In this document: in pieces, positions 9,055-18,984 of the stretch
How the letters are laid out: every line of letters starts with the position of its first letter
How positions within the stretch are numbered: the first letter of the stretch is position 1
Source: Gammaproteobacteria bacterium
GTDB taxonomy: Bacteria; Pseudomonadota; Gammaproteobacteria; Chromatiales; Chromatiaceae
Assembly (NCBI GenBank): GCA_009929855.1
Contig: RZZN01000029.1
Span: 1 to 50,224, forward strand
DNA length: 50,224 nt
Direction of reading: 5' to 3'
Notes under the pieces: generated by a model
The model's database searches: none
The model's input: only the letters and a program-made list of their open reading frames with translations
What the model was told of the DNA's origin: nothing
Translations under genes and position numbers: made by a program

Positions 9055-9063
9055 GGTCGCGCG

Positions 9064-10710
9064 CTAGACCGAGCGCGCGCGGATGAAGGTCGCGAGCAAG
9101 GTGCGTGTCGAGGCGTCATGCTCGGCGCTGACCCGCCCCAGGCGCAATTCATCGAGGATCACGCTCGCCAACTGCTTGCCAAGCTCGACGCCCCACTGAT
9201 CGAACGAGTTGATTCCCCAGAGCGTGCCCTGCACGAAGATCCGATGCTCATAGAGCGCGATCAGCGCGCCAAGGGTGCGCGGCGTCAAACGATCCATCAG
9301 GATACTGTTGGTCGGGCGGCTCCCAGGGAAGACGCGATGGGGGACCAGCCTCTGGGCCTCATCCTCGCGCATCCCCCCAGCGCGCATGTCCGCCAAGGCC
9401 TCCGCGCCGGTGCGACCGCGCATCAGCGCCTCGGTCTGCGCGAAGAAGTTGGCCATGAGCATCAGATGATGATCGCCGATCTCGTTGTGGCTCTTGATCG
9501 CGCCGATGAAGTCAGCCGGGATCAGCTGAGTCCCCTGATGAATGAGCTGGAAGAAGGCATGTTGACCATCGGTCCCAGGCTCGCCCCACACCACTGGACC
9601 TGTCGTATAGTCGACCGGGACACCCGTGCGAGTGACCGACTTGCCGTTGCTCTCCATGTCCCCTTGCTGCAGATAGGCCGGGAACAGCCGCAGATATTGG
9701 TCGTAGGGTAGGATCGCGTGGGTGCGCGCATCCCAGAAATTGGCATACCAGAGACCGATCAGACCCAGGATCACCGGCATGTTGCGTTCGAGCGGCGCGG
9801 TGCGGAAGTGCTCGTCCATGGCGTAGGCGCCATCGAGCAGCTCGGCGAAGCGCTCATAGCCGACCGCGAGCGCGATCGGCAGACCGATCGCCGACCACAG
9901 CGAATAGCGGCCACCCACCCAGTCCCAGAAACCGAACATGTTCTGGGTATCGATCCCAAAGGCGGCGACCTGCTCGGCATTGGTCGACACCGCGACGAAA
10001 TGCTTGGCCACCGCGCTCGCATCCGGCGCCGCCGCCAACAGCCAGTCGCGCGCGCTGTTGGCGTTGGTCATGGTCTCCTGGGTCGTGAAGGTCTTGGAGG
10101 CCACGATGAAGAGCGTACGTGCCGGGTTCAGATCGCGCAGTGTCTCGACGAGATGGGTGCCGTCCACGTTGGAGACGAAATGTACCCGCAGATCGTTGCC
10201 CATGTAGGCGCCAAGTGCGGTGCAGACCATCTTGGGCCCCAGATTGGAGCCGCCAATCCCGATATTGACGACATCGCGGATGGTCTCGCCCTGGAAGCCA
10301 CGCCACTCGCCCGAGCGCACCATGGCCACGAAGGCCTCGATCCGGGCAAGCACCTGGGTGACACCCGGCATCACATCGCGGCCGTCCACCAGGATTGGAC
10401 GGTTGGAGCGATTGCGCAAGGCGACATGCAGCACCGGCCGCCGCTCGGTGTTGTTGATCGGCTCACCGGCGAAGAGCCGGGCAATCCATCCGCTCAGGTC
10501 GGCCGTCTCGGCCAGATCGAGCAGGAGCGCCAGGGTGCGACGATCGACGAGGTTCTTGGAATAATCCAGATCCAGGCCCGCGACCGCCAGACGCATGGCC
10601 GCGGCACGCTGCGGATCGGCCGCGAAGAGGTCTCGCATCGCAACACCCTGCCACTCCTTCCGGTGTTGCTCAAGTGCCTGCCACGCGGGTGTCTGATTGA
10701 TGAGCGACAT
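9064..10710 (-). CDS. pgi: Glucose-6-phosphate isomerase
   Basis: A 548-residue cytosolic enzyme that interconverts glucose 6-phosphate and fructose 6-phosphate. Family signatures are clear: [36 protein letters not shown]-like text, [13 protein letters not shown], the catalytic Glu region [11 protein letters not shown], and the C-terminal [16 protein letters not shown]. The length matches the bacterial PGI family. The start at 10710 ([10 protein letters not shown]) is preferred to a longer in-frame version because an AGGAG lies about 9 nt upstream. It lies 103 nt downstream of zwf on the same strand, so the two are likely co-transcribed and together feed glucose 6-phosphate into glycolysis or the pentose phosphate route. 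Confidence 0.97.
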   Translation of the reverse strand: MSLINQTPAWQALEQHRKEWQGVAMRDLFAADPQRAAAMRLAVAGLDLDYSKNLVDRRTLALLLDLAETADLSGWIARLFAGEPINNTERRPVLHVALRNRSNRPILVDGRDVMPGVTQVLARIEAFVAMVRSGEWRGFQGETIRDVVNIGIGGSNLGPKMVCTALGAYMGNDLRVHFVSNVDGTHLVETLRDLNPARTLFIVASKTFTTQETMTNANSARDWLLAAAPDASAVAKHFVAVSTNAEQVAAFGIDTQNMFGFWDWVGGRYSLWSAIGLPIALAVGYERFAELLDGAYAMDEHFRTAPLERNMPVILGLIGLWYANFWDARTHAILPYDQYLRLFPAYLQQGDMESNGKSVTRTGVPVDYTTGPVVWGEPGTDGQHAFFQLIHQGTQLIPADFIGAIKSHNEIGDHHLMLMANFFAQTEALMRGRTGAEALADMRAGGMREDEAQRLVPHRVFPGSRPTNSILMDRLTPRTLGALIALYEHRIFVQGTLWGINSFDQWGVELGKQLASVILDELRLGRVSAEHDASTRTLLATFIRARSV

Positions 10711-10813
10711 ATCGAGAATCTCCTGATGGGGCGGTCGGCCCCCTCCAGCCAAACCTCGCCCGTGCACGGCGATTAGTCTCGCTCAAAGGCGCCAGGCACG
10801 CAAAGGAAACCGG

Positions 10814-12289
10814 TCATTCATCGAGTCCCGCGCGCCAATATTGATCATCCCGGTCGAAGAGTCGATTGGCCTCCACTGGTCCCCAGGAGCCCGCTGGATA
10901 GGTTTGGATGAAGTCACGCTCGGTCGCCCACAGCTTCATAACGGGATCGACCACGCGCCAGGCCCATTCGACCTCATCATCGCGCAGGAAGTGGGTGTGG
11001 TCGCCCTCGATGACGTCCAGGATCAGGGCCTCGTAGGCATCGATCTGAGTCGCGGGGATGGTGCAGCTACTGGCATCGAGACGCTCGGTCTGCGCCCGCA
11101 TCTCCAGACCGGGCTGCTTGACCTGGATCTCCAGACGCATGCACTCGTGCGGCTGGATGTTGAGGAGGAGCCAATTGGGCTTGAGCTGCTCGATCGCCGT
11201 GTACTGGAAGAGCTGCTGTGGCGGGTGCTTGAAGCGGATGGCGATGAGTGAGTTGGTCTGGGCCAGACGCTTGCCGGTGCGCAGATAGAAGGGGACATTG
11301 CGCCAACGCCAGTTGTCGATGTAGAGCTTGAGCGCGGTGTAGGTCTCGGTGGTGCTGTTGTCGCGCACGCCGGGCTCGTCCAGATAACCGGGCACCCGCT
11401 CCTCGCCGATCCGCCCAGCGGTGTATTGGGCACGCATGGCCTGGGCATGCACCGCCTCGCGCGGGATGCGCCGGATCGATCGCAGCACCTTGACCTTCTC
11501 GTCTCGCAGCGCCTCGGCATCCAGACAGGGGGGCGGCTCCATCGCCACCAACGCCAGCATCTGCAGCAGATGACTCTGAACCATGTCGCGCATGGCACCG
11601 ACCCCATCGTAGAAACCCGCGCGGGCACCGATGCCGCGGGCCTCGGAGTGCGAGATCTGCACATGATCGATATAGTTGCGGTTCCAGAGCGGCTCGAGCA
11701 GCAGATTGGCGAACCGAAACACCAGGATGTTCTGAACCGTGCTCTTGCCGAGGTAGTGGTCGATCCGATAGATCTGGGACTCGGCGAAGTGTCGGCGCAC
11801 CTGCCGCGCCAGGATGGTCGCGCTCTCCAGATCGAATCCAAAGGGCTTCTCGACCACCAGGCGCGACCAATGCCCATCCTCCCCATGCAGACCCTGGGCC
11901 GCCAACTGCTGCACGATGGTGGCATAGTGCAGCGGGGCCACGGCCAGATAGCTCAAGAGGTTCCGCGGCATCGTCGCATCCGCGCGCAGCCGCTCGGCCA
12001 GGCGTTGATAGGCGCTGGTGTCCTCCAGGTCACCCTCGACGAAGACGAGTCGATCCAGCAGACGCGTCAAGACGGGTGCATCGGGCGGGCTCGTCAAGGC
12101 ATCCGCGAGGCGCTCGCGCGCCTGCTCGCGCCACTGCGCGTCCGTCCAGGACCGGCGGCCGAAGCCGAGGATGCGCGTGTCCTGATGCAGCCGCTCGGCC
12201 CGCTCGAGATGGTAGAGCGCCGGCAGCAGCTTGAGGCTCACCAGGTTGCCGGTCGCGCCGAAGATGAGAATGGTACAGGGATCCAACAT
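10814..12289 (-). CDS. zwf: Glucose-6-phosphate 1-dehydrogenase
   Basis: A 491-residue enzyme that oxidises glucose 6-phosphate to 6-phosphogluconolactone with NADP(+), the first step of the oxidative pentose phosphate pathway. The N-terminal dinucleotide-binding motif is [17 protein letters not shown]; the usual Asp of GxTGDL is Asn here. [10 protein letters not shown] follows, then the active-site signature [13 protein letters not shown]. The length is normal for the family. It starts at ATG 12289 with a GAGG about 12 nt upstream. The short region upstream (12290-12402) is shared with the divergent glgA and contains an AT-rich stretch (about 12315-12350) that probably holds both promoters. 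pgi follows on the same strand. Confidence 0.97.
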   Translation of the reverse strand: MLDPCTILIFGATGNLVSLKLLPALYHLERAERLHQDTRILGFGRRSWTDAQWREQARERLADALTSPPDAPVLTRLLDRLVFVEGDLEDTSAYQRLAERLRADATMPRNLLSYLAVAPLHYATIVQQLAAQGLHGEDGHWSRLVVEKPFGFDLESATILARQVRRHFAESQIYRIDHYLGKSTVQNILVFRFANLLLEPLWNRNYIDHVQISHSEARGIGARAGFYDGVGAMRDMVQSHLLQMLALVAMEPPPCLDAEALRDEKVKVLRSIRRIPREAVHAQAMRAQYTAGRIGEERVPGYLDEPGVRDNSTTETYTALKLYIDNWRWRNVPFYLRTGKRLAQTNSLIAIRFKHPPQQLFQYTAIEQLKPNWLLLNIQPHECMRLEIQVKQPGLEMRAQTERLDASSCTIPATQIDAYEALILDVIEGDHTHFLRDDEVEWAWRVVDPVMKLWATERDFIQTYPAGSWGPVEANRLFDRDDQYWRAGLDE

Positions 12290-12402
12290 GATCGGAATGC
12301 CTCGCTGACGGACAAATATGTTAACTTGATCACGATATTCAGCTTGCCACGCCGAGCCGGCTCTCCACGGCCATGACGAGGGCTCGGTCGAACAGGATCA
12401 CT

Positions 12403-13953
12403 ATGGACCCATCGCTTCCAGTTGCATCGGATACGACCGACCGCGGGCGCCCTCTGCGCGTCCTCCTCGCCAGCAGCGAGGCGCACCCCTTGGTCAAGAC
12501 CGGGGGCCTGGCCGACGTGGCCGCGAGCCTGCCCGCGGCCTTGCGTGAGCTTGGACAGGATGCGCGCCTCATCCTACCCGCCTATCCTGGCGCCTCGCGT
12601 CAACTGCGCGAACCCAAGGTACTGTGCGACATCAAGATTGCGGGCGCTCGCACACCGACTCGCATCCTCGAGGGACGCCATCCGGATCATGCGATCCCAG
12701 TCTATCTGGTCGACGCACCAGAACACTTCGGGCGCGAGGGCAATCCCTACACCGACCTCAGCGGTCGCGACTGGGGCGACAACGCGGAGCGCTTCCTGCT
12801 GTTCTGTCGCGCCATCGCGCTCGTCGCGCAAGGATTGCCGGCGATCGGCTGGCGGCCTGACGTGCTGCATGGCAATGACTGGCAGACCGGCCTCACCCCG
12901 GCCCTGATGCGCGATCAACCCGAGCGGCCCGCGACGGTCTTCACCATCCACAACCTGGCCTATCAGGGTCTGTTCGACCGTGCCACCTTCGAGCGACTGG
13001 GCCTGCCCACCACACTCTGGAGCCTTTCCGGGATCGAGTTCCACCAGCGCATGTCCTTCATCAAGGGCGGCATCGTCTTCTCGGAGCGGGTCAATACCGT
13101 CAGCCCATCCTACGCGATGGAGGTGCGCACCGCACGCTTCGGCTGCGGCCTCGACGGTCTGTTGCGTCAGATCGGCGAGCGCTTCAGCGGCATCCTCAAC
13201 GGGATCGACTATCGAGTCTGGGATCCGGCGAGCGATCCGCACATCCTCCAGCCCTATGATCGCGACCGCTTCGGCCTCAAGGTGGAGAACAAGCTCGAGC
13301 TCCAGCGCGAGGTTGGTCTGCCGCGCAGCGAGGACACCTTCCTGCTCGGCTACATCGGTCGACTGGTCGAGCAGAAGGGGGTCGATCTGATCCTGGCGAT
13401 CCTGTCGCGCCTCTTGGAGGATCCGCGGGTGCAGGTCGTGATGCAGGGGACGGGGGATCGTGTCACCGAGCAGGCGCTCGTCGAGATCGCGGCCGCGCAT
13501 CCACGCCAGGTCGGTGTATTCGTCGAATATGACGAGGCACGCGCTCACCGCATCGAGGCCGGGGCCGATGCCTTCCTCATGCCGTCCCGTTTCGAGCCCT
13601 GCGGTCTCAACCAGATCTACAGCCTTCGCTATGGCACCCCACCGATCGCGCACCGCACCGGCGGCTTGATCGACACCATCGTGAACGTCACCCCAGAGAC
13701 TTTGGGCGACGGCAGCGCCACTGGCTTTCTATTCGATGAGTCGCGCCCAGATGCGCTGCTCGCGACGATCTGGCAGGCACTGGAGCTCTTTCGCACTGAT
13801 CCAGCGCGGTGGCGACAGCTCGCGATCACTGGAATGGACCAGGACTTCAGCTGGGAGGCCAGCGCACAGCGTTATCTCCAGCTCTATGAGGAGGCGATCG
13901 GCGAGCGGGCCGCCGCCGGCCCGCTCGCGGCGGCACACCACGCACTCCCCTGA
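12403..13953 (+). CDS. glgA: Glycogen synthase (ADP-glucose type)
   Basis: A 516-residue GT5 glycosyltransferase that adds glucose from ADP-glucose to glycogen. The N-terminal motif KTGGLADVAASLP binds ADP-glucose. HNLAYQG lies in the N-terminal domain. The C-terminal domain has LGYIGRLVEQKGVDL and the catalytic region MPSRFEPCGLNQ with YGTPPIAHRTGGL. Start 12403 (MDPSLPVASD) is chosen because an AGGA lies about 7 nt upstream; an in-frame ATG at 12373 has no ribosome site. It is divergent from zwf. With pgi and zwf it forms a small carbon-storage and hexose-phosphate neighbourhood, although no other glg gene lies in the window. Confidence 0.96.
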   Translation: MDPSLPVASDTTDRGRPLRVLLASSEAHPLVKTGGLADVAASLPAALRELGQDARLILPAYPGASRQLREPKVLCDIKIAGARTPTRILEGRHPDHAIPVYLVDAPEHFGREGNPYTDLSGRDWGDNAERFLLFCRAIALVAQGLPAIGWRPDVLHGNDWQTGLTPALMRDQPERPATVFTIHNLAYQGLFDRATFERLGLPTTLWSLSGIEFHQRMSFIKGGIVFSERVNTVSPSYAMEVRTARFGCGLDGLLRQIGERFSGILNGIDYRVWDPASDPHILQPYDRDRFGLKVENKLELQREVGLPRSEDTFLLGYIGRLVEQKGVDLILAILSRLLEDPRVQVVMQGTGDRVTEQALVEIAAAHPRQVGVFVEYDEARAHRIEAGADAFLMPSRFEPCGLNQIYSLRYGTPPIAHRTGGLIDTIVNVTPETLGDGSATGFLFDESRPDALLATIWQALELFRTDPARWRQLAITGMDQDFSWEASAQRYLQLYEEAIGERAAAGPLAAAHHALP

Positions 13954-13966
13954 TCCGGATCGAGAC

Positions 13967-13988
13967 CCGCGCGCACGGCTGCGCGCGG
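13967..13988. terminator. Hairpin between convergent glgA and panD
   Basis: CCGCGCGCA (13967-13975) and TGCGCGCGG (13980-13988) form a perfect 9-bp stem with a CGGC loop, in the 40-nt gap between the two stop codons. It can serve both directions. It has no T-tract on either side. Confidence 0.55.
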
Positions 13989-13993
13989 CATGC

Positions 13994-14374
13994 TCAGGCC
14001 GCCTGCGCCGGGATGAAATGGCTGGTGCGAGTCACGTGATTGTGCTCGTCGAGATAGACCAGCGCGGGGCGGTGCGCGTCGGCCTCCGCCTCGCTCATGG
14101 CGGCATAGGCGCAGATGATCACGCGATCGCCTGGCGCGGCCCGATGCGCGGCCGCGCCATTGACCGAGATGACCCGCGAGCCGGGCTCGGCACGGATCGC
14201 ATAGGTTGTGAAACGTTCACCATTGGTCACATTGTAGATCTGGATCTGCTCGTATTCGCGGATCCCCGCCAACACCAGGAGCTCCTCGTCGATCGCGCAG
14301 GAACCCTCGTAATCGACCTCGGCATGGGTCACCCGAGCCCGGTGCAGCTTGCATTTCAGCAAGGTCAAATGCAT
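13994..14374 (-). CDS. panD: Aspartate 1-decarboxylase (pyruvoyl enzyme)
   Basis: A 126-residue proenzyme that makes beta-alanine from L-aspartate for pantothenate synthesis. The self-processing site YEGSC is present; cleavage between Gly24 and Ser25 would generate the pyruvoyl cofactor. Other conserved text is [27 protein letters not shown], and [18 protein letters not shown]. The length equals that of the Escherichia coli enzyme. GGAGG lies about 8 nt upstream of the ATG. It is the last gene of panB-panC-panD on this strand, with a 175-nt gap after panC. Confidence 0.97.
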   Translation of the reverse strand: MHLTLLKCKLHRARVTHAEVDYEGSCAIDEELLVLAGIREYEQIQIYNVTNGERFTTYAIRAEPGSRVISVNGAAAHRAAPGDRVIICAYAAMSEAEADAHRPALVYLDEHNHVTRTSHFIPAQAA

Positions 14375-14549
14375 GAATTCAATCCTCCGATAGACCGATC
14401 CGGCCGCTACTGCGTGCGCTGGACGGAGACTCTAACGATTTGGTATCCGACTAGTCTAGCGCAGCCTTTGCTGCGACGCAGCATCCGAATGGCCGAGCCC
14501 CACCCGACAGGACCATGGGGGCCGCCAAATCCCGCGCCATCCATCAGGG

Positions 14550-15407
14550 TCACGCCACCTCATCCCGAGACACCCTGAGATTATCGATCAGGCGCGCTCG
14601 ACCGAGATAGGCCGCGGCCAGGATGACCAGGTCAGGGTCGGACGCGGTCGCTGGACGCAAATCGGTGACGACCCGCACACTCACGTAATCCGGAACGAGA
14701 CCAGCTTCACGCAGGGCCGCGGTGGCCTGCGCCTCGACCGCGTCCACCGCCACACCCCGCAGCAGCTCCGCGCGGGCCGCCAGCAAGGCGCGATGCAGGG
14801 ATGGTGCGCGCGCCCGCTCATCGGCATCCAGATAGCCGTTGCGCGAGCTCATCGCCAGTCCGTCGGCCTCGCGCACGGTCGGGATGCCGACGATCTCGAT
14901 CGGGAACGCCAAATCCTCGACCATCCGTCGGATCACCAAGAGCTGCTGAAAATCCTTCTCGCCGAACAGCGCGACGTCGGGCTGCACCATGTTCAACAGT
15001 TTGCAGACCACGGTGGCAACGCCACGAAAGTGTCCTGGACGCGTTTCGCCGCACAGGATGTCGGAGAGTCCAGGCACCTCGACACGGGTCTGTCGCTCAT
15101 CTCCTCGTGGGTACATGGTCGCCACCGATGGCGCGAACAATAGGTCGCAACCAGCCGTGCGCAGATGCTCGCGATCCTGCTCCAGGGTCCGCGGATAGGC
15201 GTCGAGATCCTCGCTCGGACCAAATTGCAACGGATTGACGAAGATGCTCGCGACCACGCGCGGGGCGCGCATGCGCGCCGCCTCGATCAGCGTCAGATGA
15301 CCCGCATGCAGATTGCCCATGGTCGGCACGAAAGCGACGCCTTGACCGGCCGTGCGCCAGTCTCGCACCCGCGCGCGCAGGTCATCCAGGTGAGCGATCA
15401 TCTCCAT
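14550..15407 (-). CDS. panC: Pantothenate synthetase
   Basis: A 285-residue ligase that joins pantoate and beta-alanine with ATP to give pantothenate. The nucleotidyltransferase HIGH-like motif is [13 protein letters not shown], followed by [21 protein letters not shown] and [15 protein letters not shown]. The KMSKS-like loop is AMSSRNGYL. The length is normal. It starts at ATG 15407; a second ATG at 15401 is possible but touches the GGAG. It follows panB by 69 nt and precedes panD, so all three steps are in one transcription unit. Confidence 0.97.
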   Translation of the reverse strand: MEMIAHLDDLRARVRDWRTAGQGVAFVPTMGNLHAGHLTLIEAARMRAPRVVASIFVNPLQFGPSEDLDAYPRTLEQDREHLRTAGCDLLFAPSVATMYPRGDERQTRVEVPGLSDILCGETRPGHFRGVATVVCKLLNMVQPDVALFGEKDFQQLLVIRRMVEDLAFPIEIVGIPTVREADGLAMSSRNGYLDADERARAPSLHRALLAARAELLRGVAVDAVEAQATAALREAGLVPDYVSVRVVTDLRPATASDPDLVILAAAYLGRARLIDNLRVSRDEVA

Positions 15408-15476
15408 TGGTCTGTTCTCGGTCGAGTTGGCGGCATGAATCGAGCGGCCGATGTCTGAGCACCGATCCGGTTCTGG

Positions 15477-16280
15477 CTAGAAGGCGGTCTCTCCGGGACC
15501 GGGAAAGTCCCCGGACTTGACCGCCGCGACATAGGCCGCGAGCGCTTCGCTGACGCTCTCGCGGCCAATCATGAAGTTGCGGCTGAAACTGGGCACCCGA
15601 CCAAGATTGAGCCCGAGCATGTCATGCACCACCAGCACCTGGCCGTCGCAGCCACCCCCGGCGCCGATGCCGATCACTGGAATCGACACCGTCGCGGTGA
15701 TCTCGGCCGCCAGCGCGGCAGGAACACACTCGAGCACCATCAGGCTCGCGCCAGCCTGCTCCATCGCGATGGCATCCTGACGGATGCGCTGGGCCGAGGC
15801 CTCATCCCGTCCTTGAAAGCGATAGCCACCGACGCGGTGCACCGACTGGGGGAGTAGACCGAGATGGGTGCACACCGGAACGCCCTGCTCGGTGAGACGC
15901 CGCACCGTTTCCAGCTGCACCTCGCCGCCCTCGATCTTGACCACCTCGGCACCACCATCCTGCATCAAGCATGCCGCCGCGGCGAAGGCGCGCTCGGGAG
16001 TCGCGCAGGCGAGAAACGGAAGATCCACCACCAAAAGGGCACGCTGCCGACCACGCGCCACGCAGGCGGCATGGTAGGCCATCTGTTCGAGTGTCACCGG
16101 GACGGTGCTGGTGTGTCCTTGCAGTACCATCCCGAGCGAATCACCAACCAACATCAGATCGACGCCAGCGGCATCGAGCAGACGCGCGAAGCTCGCGTCG
16201 TAGCAGGTCAGGCTAGCGATGCGCTCGCCTTTCGCCTTCATCGCGGCAAGGGTGGCGACCGAGATGGGCGCAAGTGACAT
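15477..16280 (-). CDS. panB: 3-methyl-2-oxobutanoate hydroxymethyltransferase
   Basis: A 267-residue enzyme that transfers a hydroxymethyl group from methylene-tetrahydrofolate to alpha-ketoisovalerate, giving ketopantoate. Conserved blocks are [54 protein letters not shown], and [25 protein letters not shown] lies about 6 nt before the ATG. It is the first gene of panBCD. A 263-nt region without a gene separates it from pcnB upstream and probably contains the promoter; I see no clear -35/-10 pair there. Confidence 0.97.
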   Translation of the reverse strand: MSLAPISVATLAAMKAKGERIASLTCYDASFARLLDAAGVDLMLVGDSLGMVLQGHTSTVPVTLEQMAYHAACVARGRQRALLVVDLPFLACATPERAFAAAACLMQDGGAEVVKIEGGEVQLETVRRLTEQGVPVCTHLGLLPQSVHRVGGYRFQGRDEASAQRIRQDAIAMEQAGASLMVLECVPAALAAEITATVSIPVIGIGAGGGCDGQVLVVHDMLGLNLGRVPSFSRNFMIGRESVSEALAAYVAAVKSGDFPGPGETAF

Positions 16281-16543
16281 AAGGGCTCCAGGACGTCAAA
16301 CTTGGTCAGCGCATGATTGTATACTCAATGCGCGCCGATTTTCGGGCAGATTCCGCAATGATTCGGGCGCCGGCGGTTGACCATCCCACCTGCCGGGAGA
16401 TCCCAACCGCCCGGAGATGGCCGCAAGGCCGACCGGCCCCGCTTCGCGACGCCTCCCGCCAATCATCGAGCACGCATGAGCCGAACCGCACCGAGGCCTG
16501 CGGTGTTCTGCGCCGTTCAGGCGTAGGACAGGCCGCCGCGCGC

Positions 16544-17932
16544 TCACGCCGGCTGCTCCTTGGAGTGTGAGGCCACAGCCGCGCCGCGGCGCCGACGCGG
16601 GCGCCGCCGCCGACGCTTCCCGACCTGATCGACCATCTCGGCGCGCTCCGGCCCCTCGGCTTCTTGATAGCGCGTCCACCATTGGGCCAGCTCGGGATCC
16701 GCCTCCCCAGCCGCGGCGCGCAGGACCAAGAAATCGTAGGCGGCACGAAACCGCGGATGTGTCGCCAGGCGCTGCGGACGCTTGCCGTCGCGATGCTCGA
16801 AACGCGGCTGCAGCGTCCAGATCTCGCGCATCGGCAGCGAGAAGCGCTTGGGGATGGCAACCCGCGACTGCTGCTGTGCGCTGATCTCGCCGCCCGCCCG
16901 CAGCATCGACTCGGTCGCCTCCTCGCCGGCGGTCAACGCGCGCTCGTAGCGACGGCGCACGGGCTCCCAGAGCAGCACGGCGAAGAGAAAGGCCGGTGTC
17001 ACCGGCTTGTCCTCCTGCACCCGCAGGTCGGTGTTGGCGAGCCCCCGACTGACGAAGGTCAGCGGGAAATGATGATCCTCGCGCGCCAGACAATCCTCGG
17101 TCGCGGGAAAGAGTTGCCCGAACAAACCATAGTGGCGCAGCTTCTCGAACACATCCAGAGCGTAACCGGAGTGGAACAGCTTGAGCATCTCATCGAACAG
17201 CCGCGCGGGGGCGATCTCGGCGAGCAAGGCGGCCAGCCTGAAGAGTGGGGCCTCGGTCAGCGGCTCGATGGAGAAACCGAGCTTGCAGGCGAAGCGCACC
17301 GCCCGCAGCATCCGCACCGGATCCTCGCGATAGCGTCGCTCCGGATCGCCGATCAGGCGCAACCGGCCCGCGCGCAGGTCGCTCAAGCCATCGGCGTAGT
17401 CGATCAGCGCGAAGTTGGAGATATCGTAATAGAGCGCATTGACCGTGAAATCGCGGCGCAAGGCATCCTCGGCAATGGTGCCATAGATATTGTCGTGCAG
17501 GATCCGGCCGTTCTCGGTGTGGCGCTCGAGCGCCTCGTCATCCATGTCGCCGCTGCCGCGAAAGGTCGCCACCTCGATGATCTCGCGCCCAAAATGCACG
17601 TGGGCCAGGCGAAACCGCCGGCCGATCAACCGACAGTTGCGAAACACCTGACGGACCTGCTCGGGTGTCGCATCGGTGGCGACATCGAAGTCCTTGGGCT
17701 CATGACCGAGGAGCAGGTCGCGCACGCCACCACCGACGAGATGCGCTTGATAATTCTCCTGCTTCAGACGATAGAGCACCTTGAGCGCATTGTCGCTGAT
17801 GTTGGCGCGCGAGATCCCGTGCTCGGCGCGTGGCACGACCACCGGGATGAGCCCGGCCGCGGAGAGACTCGACTCATGTGAAGATTCCTGCATCAGTCTA
17901 TTCGGTATGGATCCTGGTCGCTGGGACCGCAT
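16544..17932 (-). CDS. pcnB: Poly(A) polymerase I
   Basis: Up to 462 residues. PcnB adds 3' poly(A) tails that promote RNA decay. The nucleotidyltransferase core is LVGGGVRDLLLGHEPKDFDVATDATPEQV, with the catalytic DFDV aspartates, followed by NCRLIGRRFRLAHV and RDFTVNALYYDI. The RNA-binding part includes RYREDPVRMLRAVRFACKLGF. The C-terminus is a basic tract (RRRRPRRRRG) typical of the family. The start is uncertain: 17932 gives the longest form, while Met14 (17893) is nearer to an AGGAT and gives 449 residues. The homology begins at HGISRANISDNAL in either case. It is upstream of panB on the same strand, as in many gammaproteobacteria where folK lies between them; here folK is elsewhere. 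Confidence 0.95.
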   Translation of the reverse strand: MRSQRPGSIPNRLMQESSHESSLSAAGLIPVVVPRAEHGISRANISDNALKVLYRLKQENYQAHLVGGGVRDLLLGHEPKDFDVATDATPEQVRQVFRNCRLIGRRFRLAHVHFGREIIEVATFRGSGDMDDEALERHTENGRILHDNIYGTIAEDALRRDFTVNALYYDISNFALIDYADGLSDLRAGRLRLIGDPERRYREDPVRMLRAVRFACKLGFSIEPLTEAPLFRLAALLAEIAPARLFDEMLKLFHSGYALDVFEKLRHYGLFGQLFPATEDCLAREDHHFPLTFVSRGLANTDLRVQEDKPVTPAFLFAVLLWEPVRRRYERALTAGEEATESMLRAGGEISAQQQSRVAIPKRFSLPMREIWTLQPRFEHRDGKRPQRLATHPRFRAAYDFLVLRAAAGEADPELAQWWTRYQEAEGPERAEMVDQVGKRRRRRPRRRRGAAVASHSKEQPA

Positions 17933-18002
17933 TCGTCACGATGCGTCAGGCGCGGCCTGACGGGAGACTGCGGCCAATGGTCATTGAAGTGGTCGCTACC
18001 GC

Positions 18003-18030
18003 TTGTCGAGCGACCAGATCTGCGTATAAT
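18003..18030 (+). promoter_or_regulatory. Sigma-70-type promoter of tRNA-Glu
   Basis: A perfect TATAAT (18025-18030) has TTGTCG (18003-18008) 16 nt upstream. The start of transcription would be near 18037, about 18 nt before the mature tRNA. Confidence 0.7.
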
Positions 18031-18054
18031 ACGTGATTTCCAGGGCAGGTTAAT

Positions 18055-18129
18055 GCTCCCTTCGTCTAGCGGTTAGGACGCTGGCCTCTCACGCCGGTAA
18101 CAGGGGTTCGAACCCCCTAGGGAGCGCCA
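18055..18129 (+). tRNA. tRNA-Glu (anticodon CTC)
   Basis: Cloverleaf read directly: acceptor GCTCCCT pairs with AGGGAGC, the D arm is TCGTCTAGCGGTTAGGACG, the anticodon loop CCTCTCACG carries CTC (reads GAG), the T loop is GGTTCGAACC, the discriminator is G, and CCA is encoded (18127-18129). It matches the bacterial tRNA-Glu pattern closely. No strong terminator follows. Confidence 0.95.
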
Positions 18130-18362
18130 AACACAGTCTTTACTTGGCCGATCCCGACCTGCTCTCCGAAGCCATCCCTCATTGAGCGGCAGGTTTCAGC
18201 TTGACTGAGTCACTCGGTCTCACCCGTCTCGTATCCATCCGCCGTCGCTCTTCAGTGCCTCTTGGCGATGCGCCTGATCCCAGTCTTGCTCAACCCTCCA
18301 CCGATCGGGACCAGCGCTCGCGCGCCAGCACACGCACCACATCAACCGTCGAATCGAGCCAG

Positions 18363-18902
18363 ATGCCATCGCCCGCCCACGCGCATCACCCGATCGCGAC
18401 CTATATCGCGCTCGGCAGCAACCTGAGCCAGCCAGCCAAGCAGATCCGCACCGCGCTCACCGAGCTGGCCGGGCTGCCCGAAACCGCGCTGCTTGGCGCC
18501 TCGCGGCTCTACCGCACGGCACCCGTCGGTCCTCCGGGGCAACCTGACTATGTCAATGCCGTGGCCGGTCTGCGCACGCGACTGGCCCCGCGCGAGCTCT
18601 TGACCGCACTCCAGGAGATCGAAGCGGCTCACGGCCGTCGCCGCGACGGGACACGCTGGGGGCCGCGCACACTCGATCTGGACATCCTGCTCTATGGCGA
18701 TGAGCAGGTCATTGAACCTGGGTTGACCATCCCTCATCCTGAGCTGACCCGACGCGCCTTCGTCCTCATCCCGCTCGCCGACATCGCGCCACTCACGCTG
18801 CTGTTGCCTGGAGGGCGCACACTCGCCGAGCTGGTCGCATGCTGCGAGCGCACCGGCGTCGAGCCGCTCGACTCACCCGGCCCGGTCAGGGCGACGCCAT
18901 GA
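18363..18902 (+). CDS. folK: 2-amino-4-hydroxy-6-hydroxymethyldihydropteridine pyrophosphokinase
   Basis: A 179-residue HPPK that activates hydroxymethyldihydropterin with ATP in folate synthesis. Signatures: TYIALGSNLSQPAKQIRTAL, SRLYRTAPVGPPGQPDYVNAVAGL, RRRDGTRWGPRTLDLDILLYGD and IPHPELTRRAFVLIPLADI. ATG 18363 is chosen because the homology starts at once after it; the in-frame sequence further upstream (from 18201) is not pterin kinase-like. No strong ribosome site is seen. It lies on the opposite strand to panBCD and pcnB, downstream of tRNA-Glu, and converges on ffh. Confidence 0.94.
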   Translation: MPSPAHAHHPIATYIALGSNLSQPAKQIRTALTELAGLPETALLGASRLYRTAPVGPPGQPDYVNAVAGLRTRLAPRELLTALQEIEAAHGRRRDGTRWGPRTLDLDILLYGDEQVIEPGLTIPHPELTRRAFVLIPLADIAPLTLLLPGGRTLAELVACCERTGVEPLDSPGPVRATP

Positions 18903-18984
18903 ACAACCAGGATCGCCGCGAGCCACCTGCCAAGCCATCTGATGGTCGCGCGGACCAGGGGTCAAGTGGCGCGCTCGGCGAGAT

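Larger units (their letters stand above)
8645..9063. other. Intergenic region between pgi and prkA
   Basis: This 419-nt stretch has no credible gene. It holds the putative sigma-54 promoter of prkA (8761-8776), a hairpin CTCGGGG/CCCCGAG (8869-8888, 6-nt loop) and a long terminator-like dyad next to the pgi stop codon (9008-9054). The hairpin at 8869 resembles those of the repeat block at the left edge in its CTCGGGG core. Confidence 0.7.
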
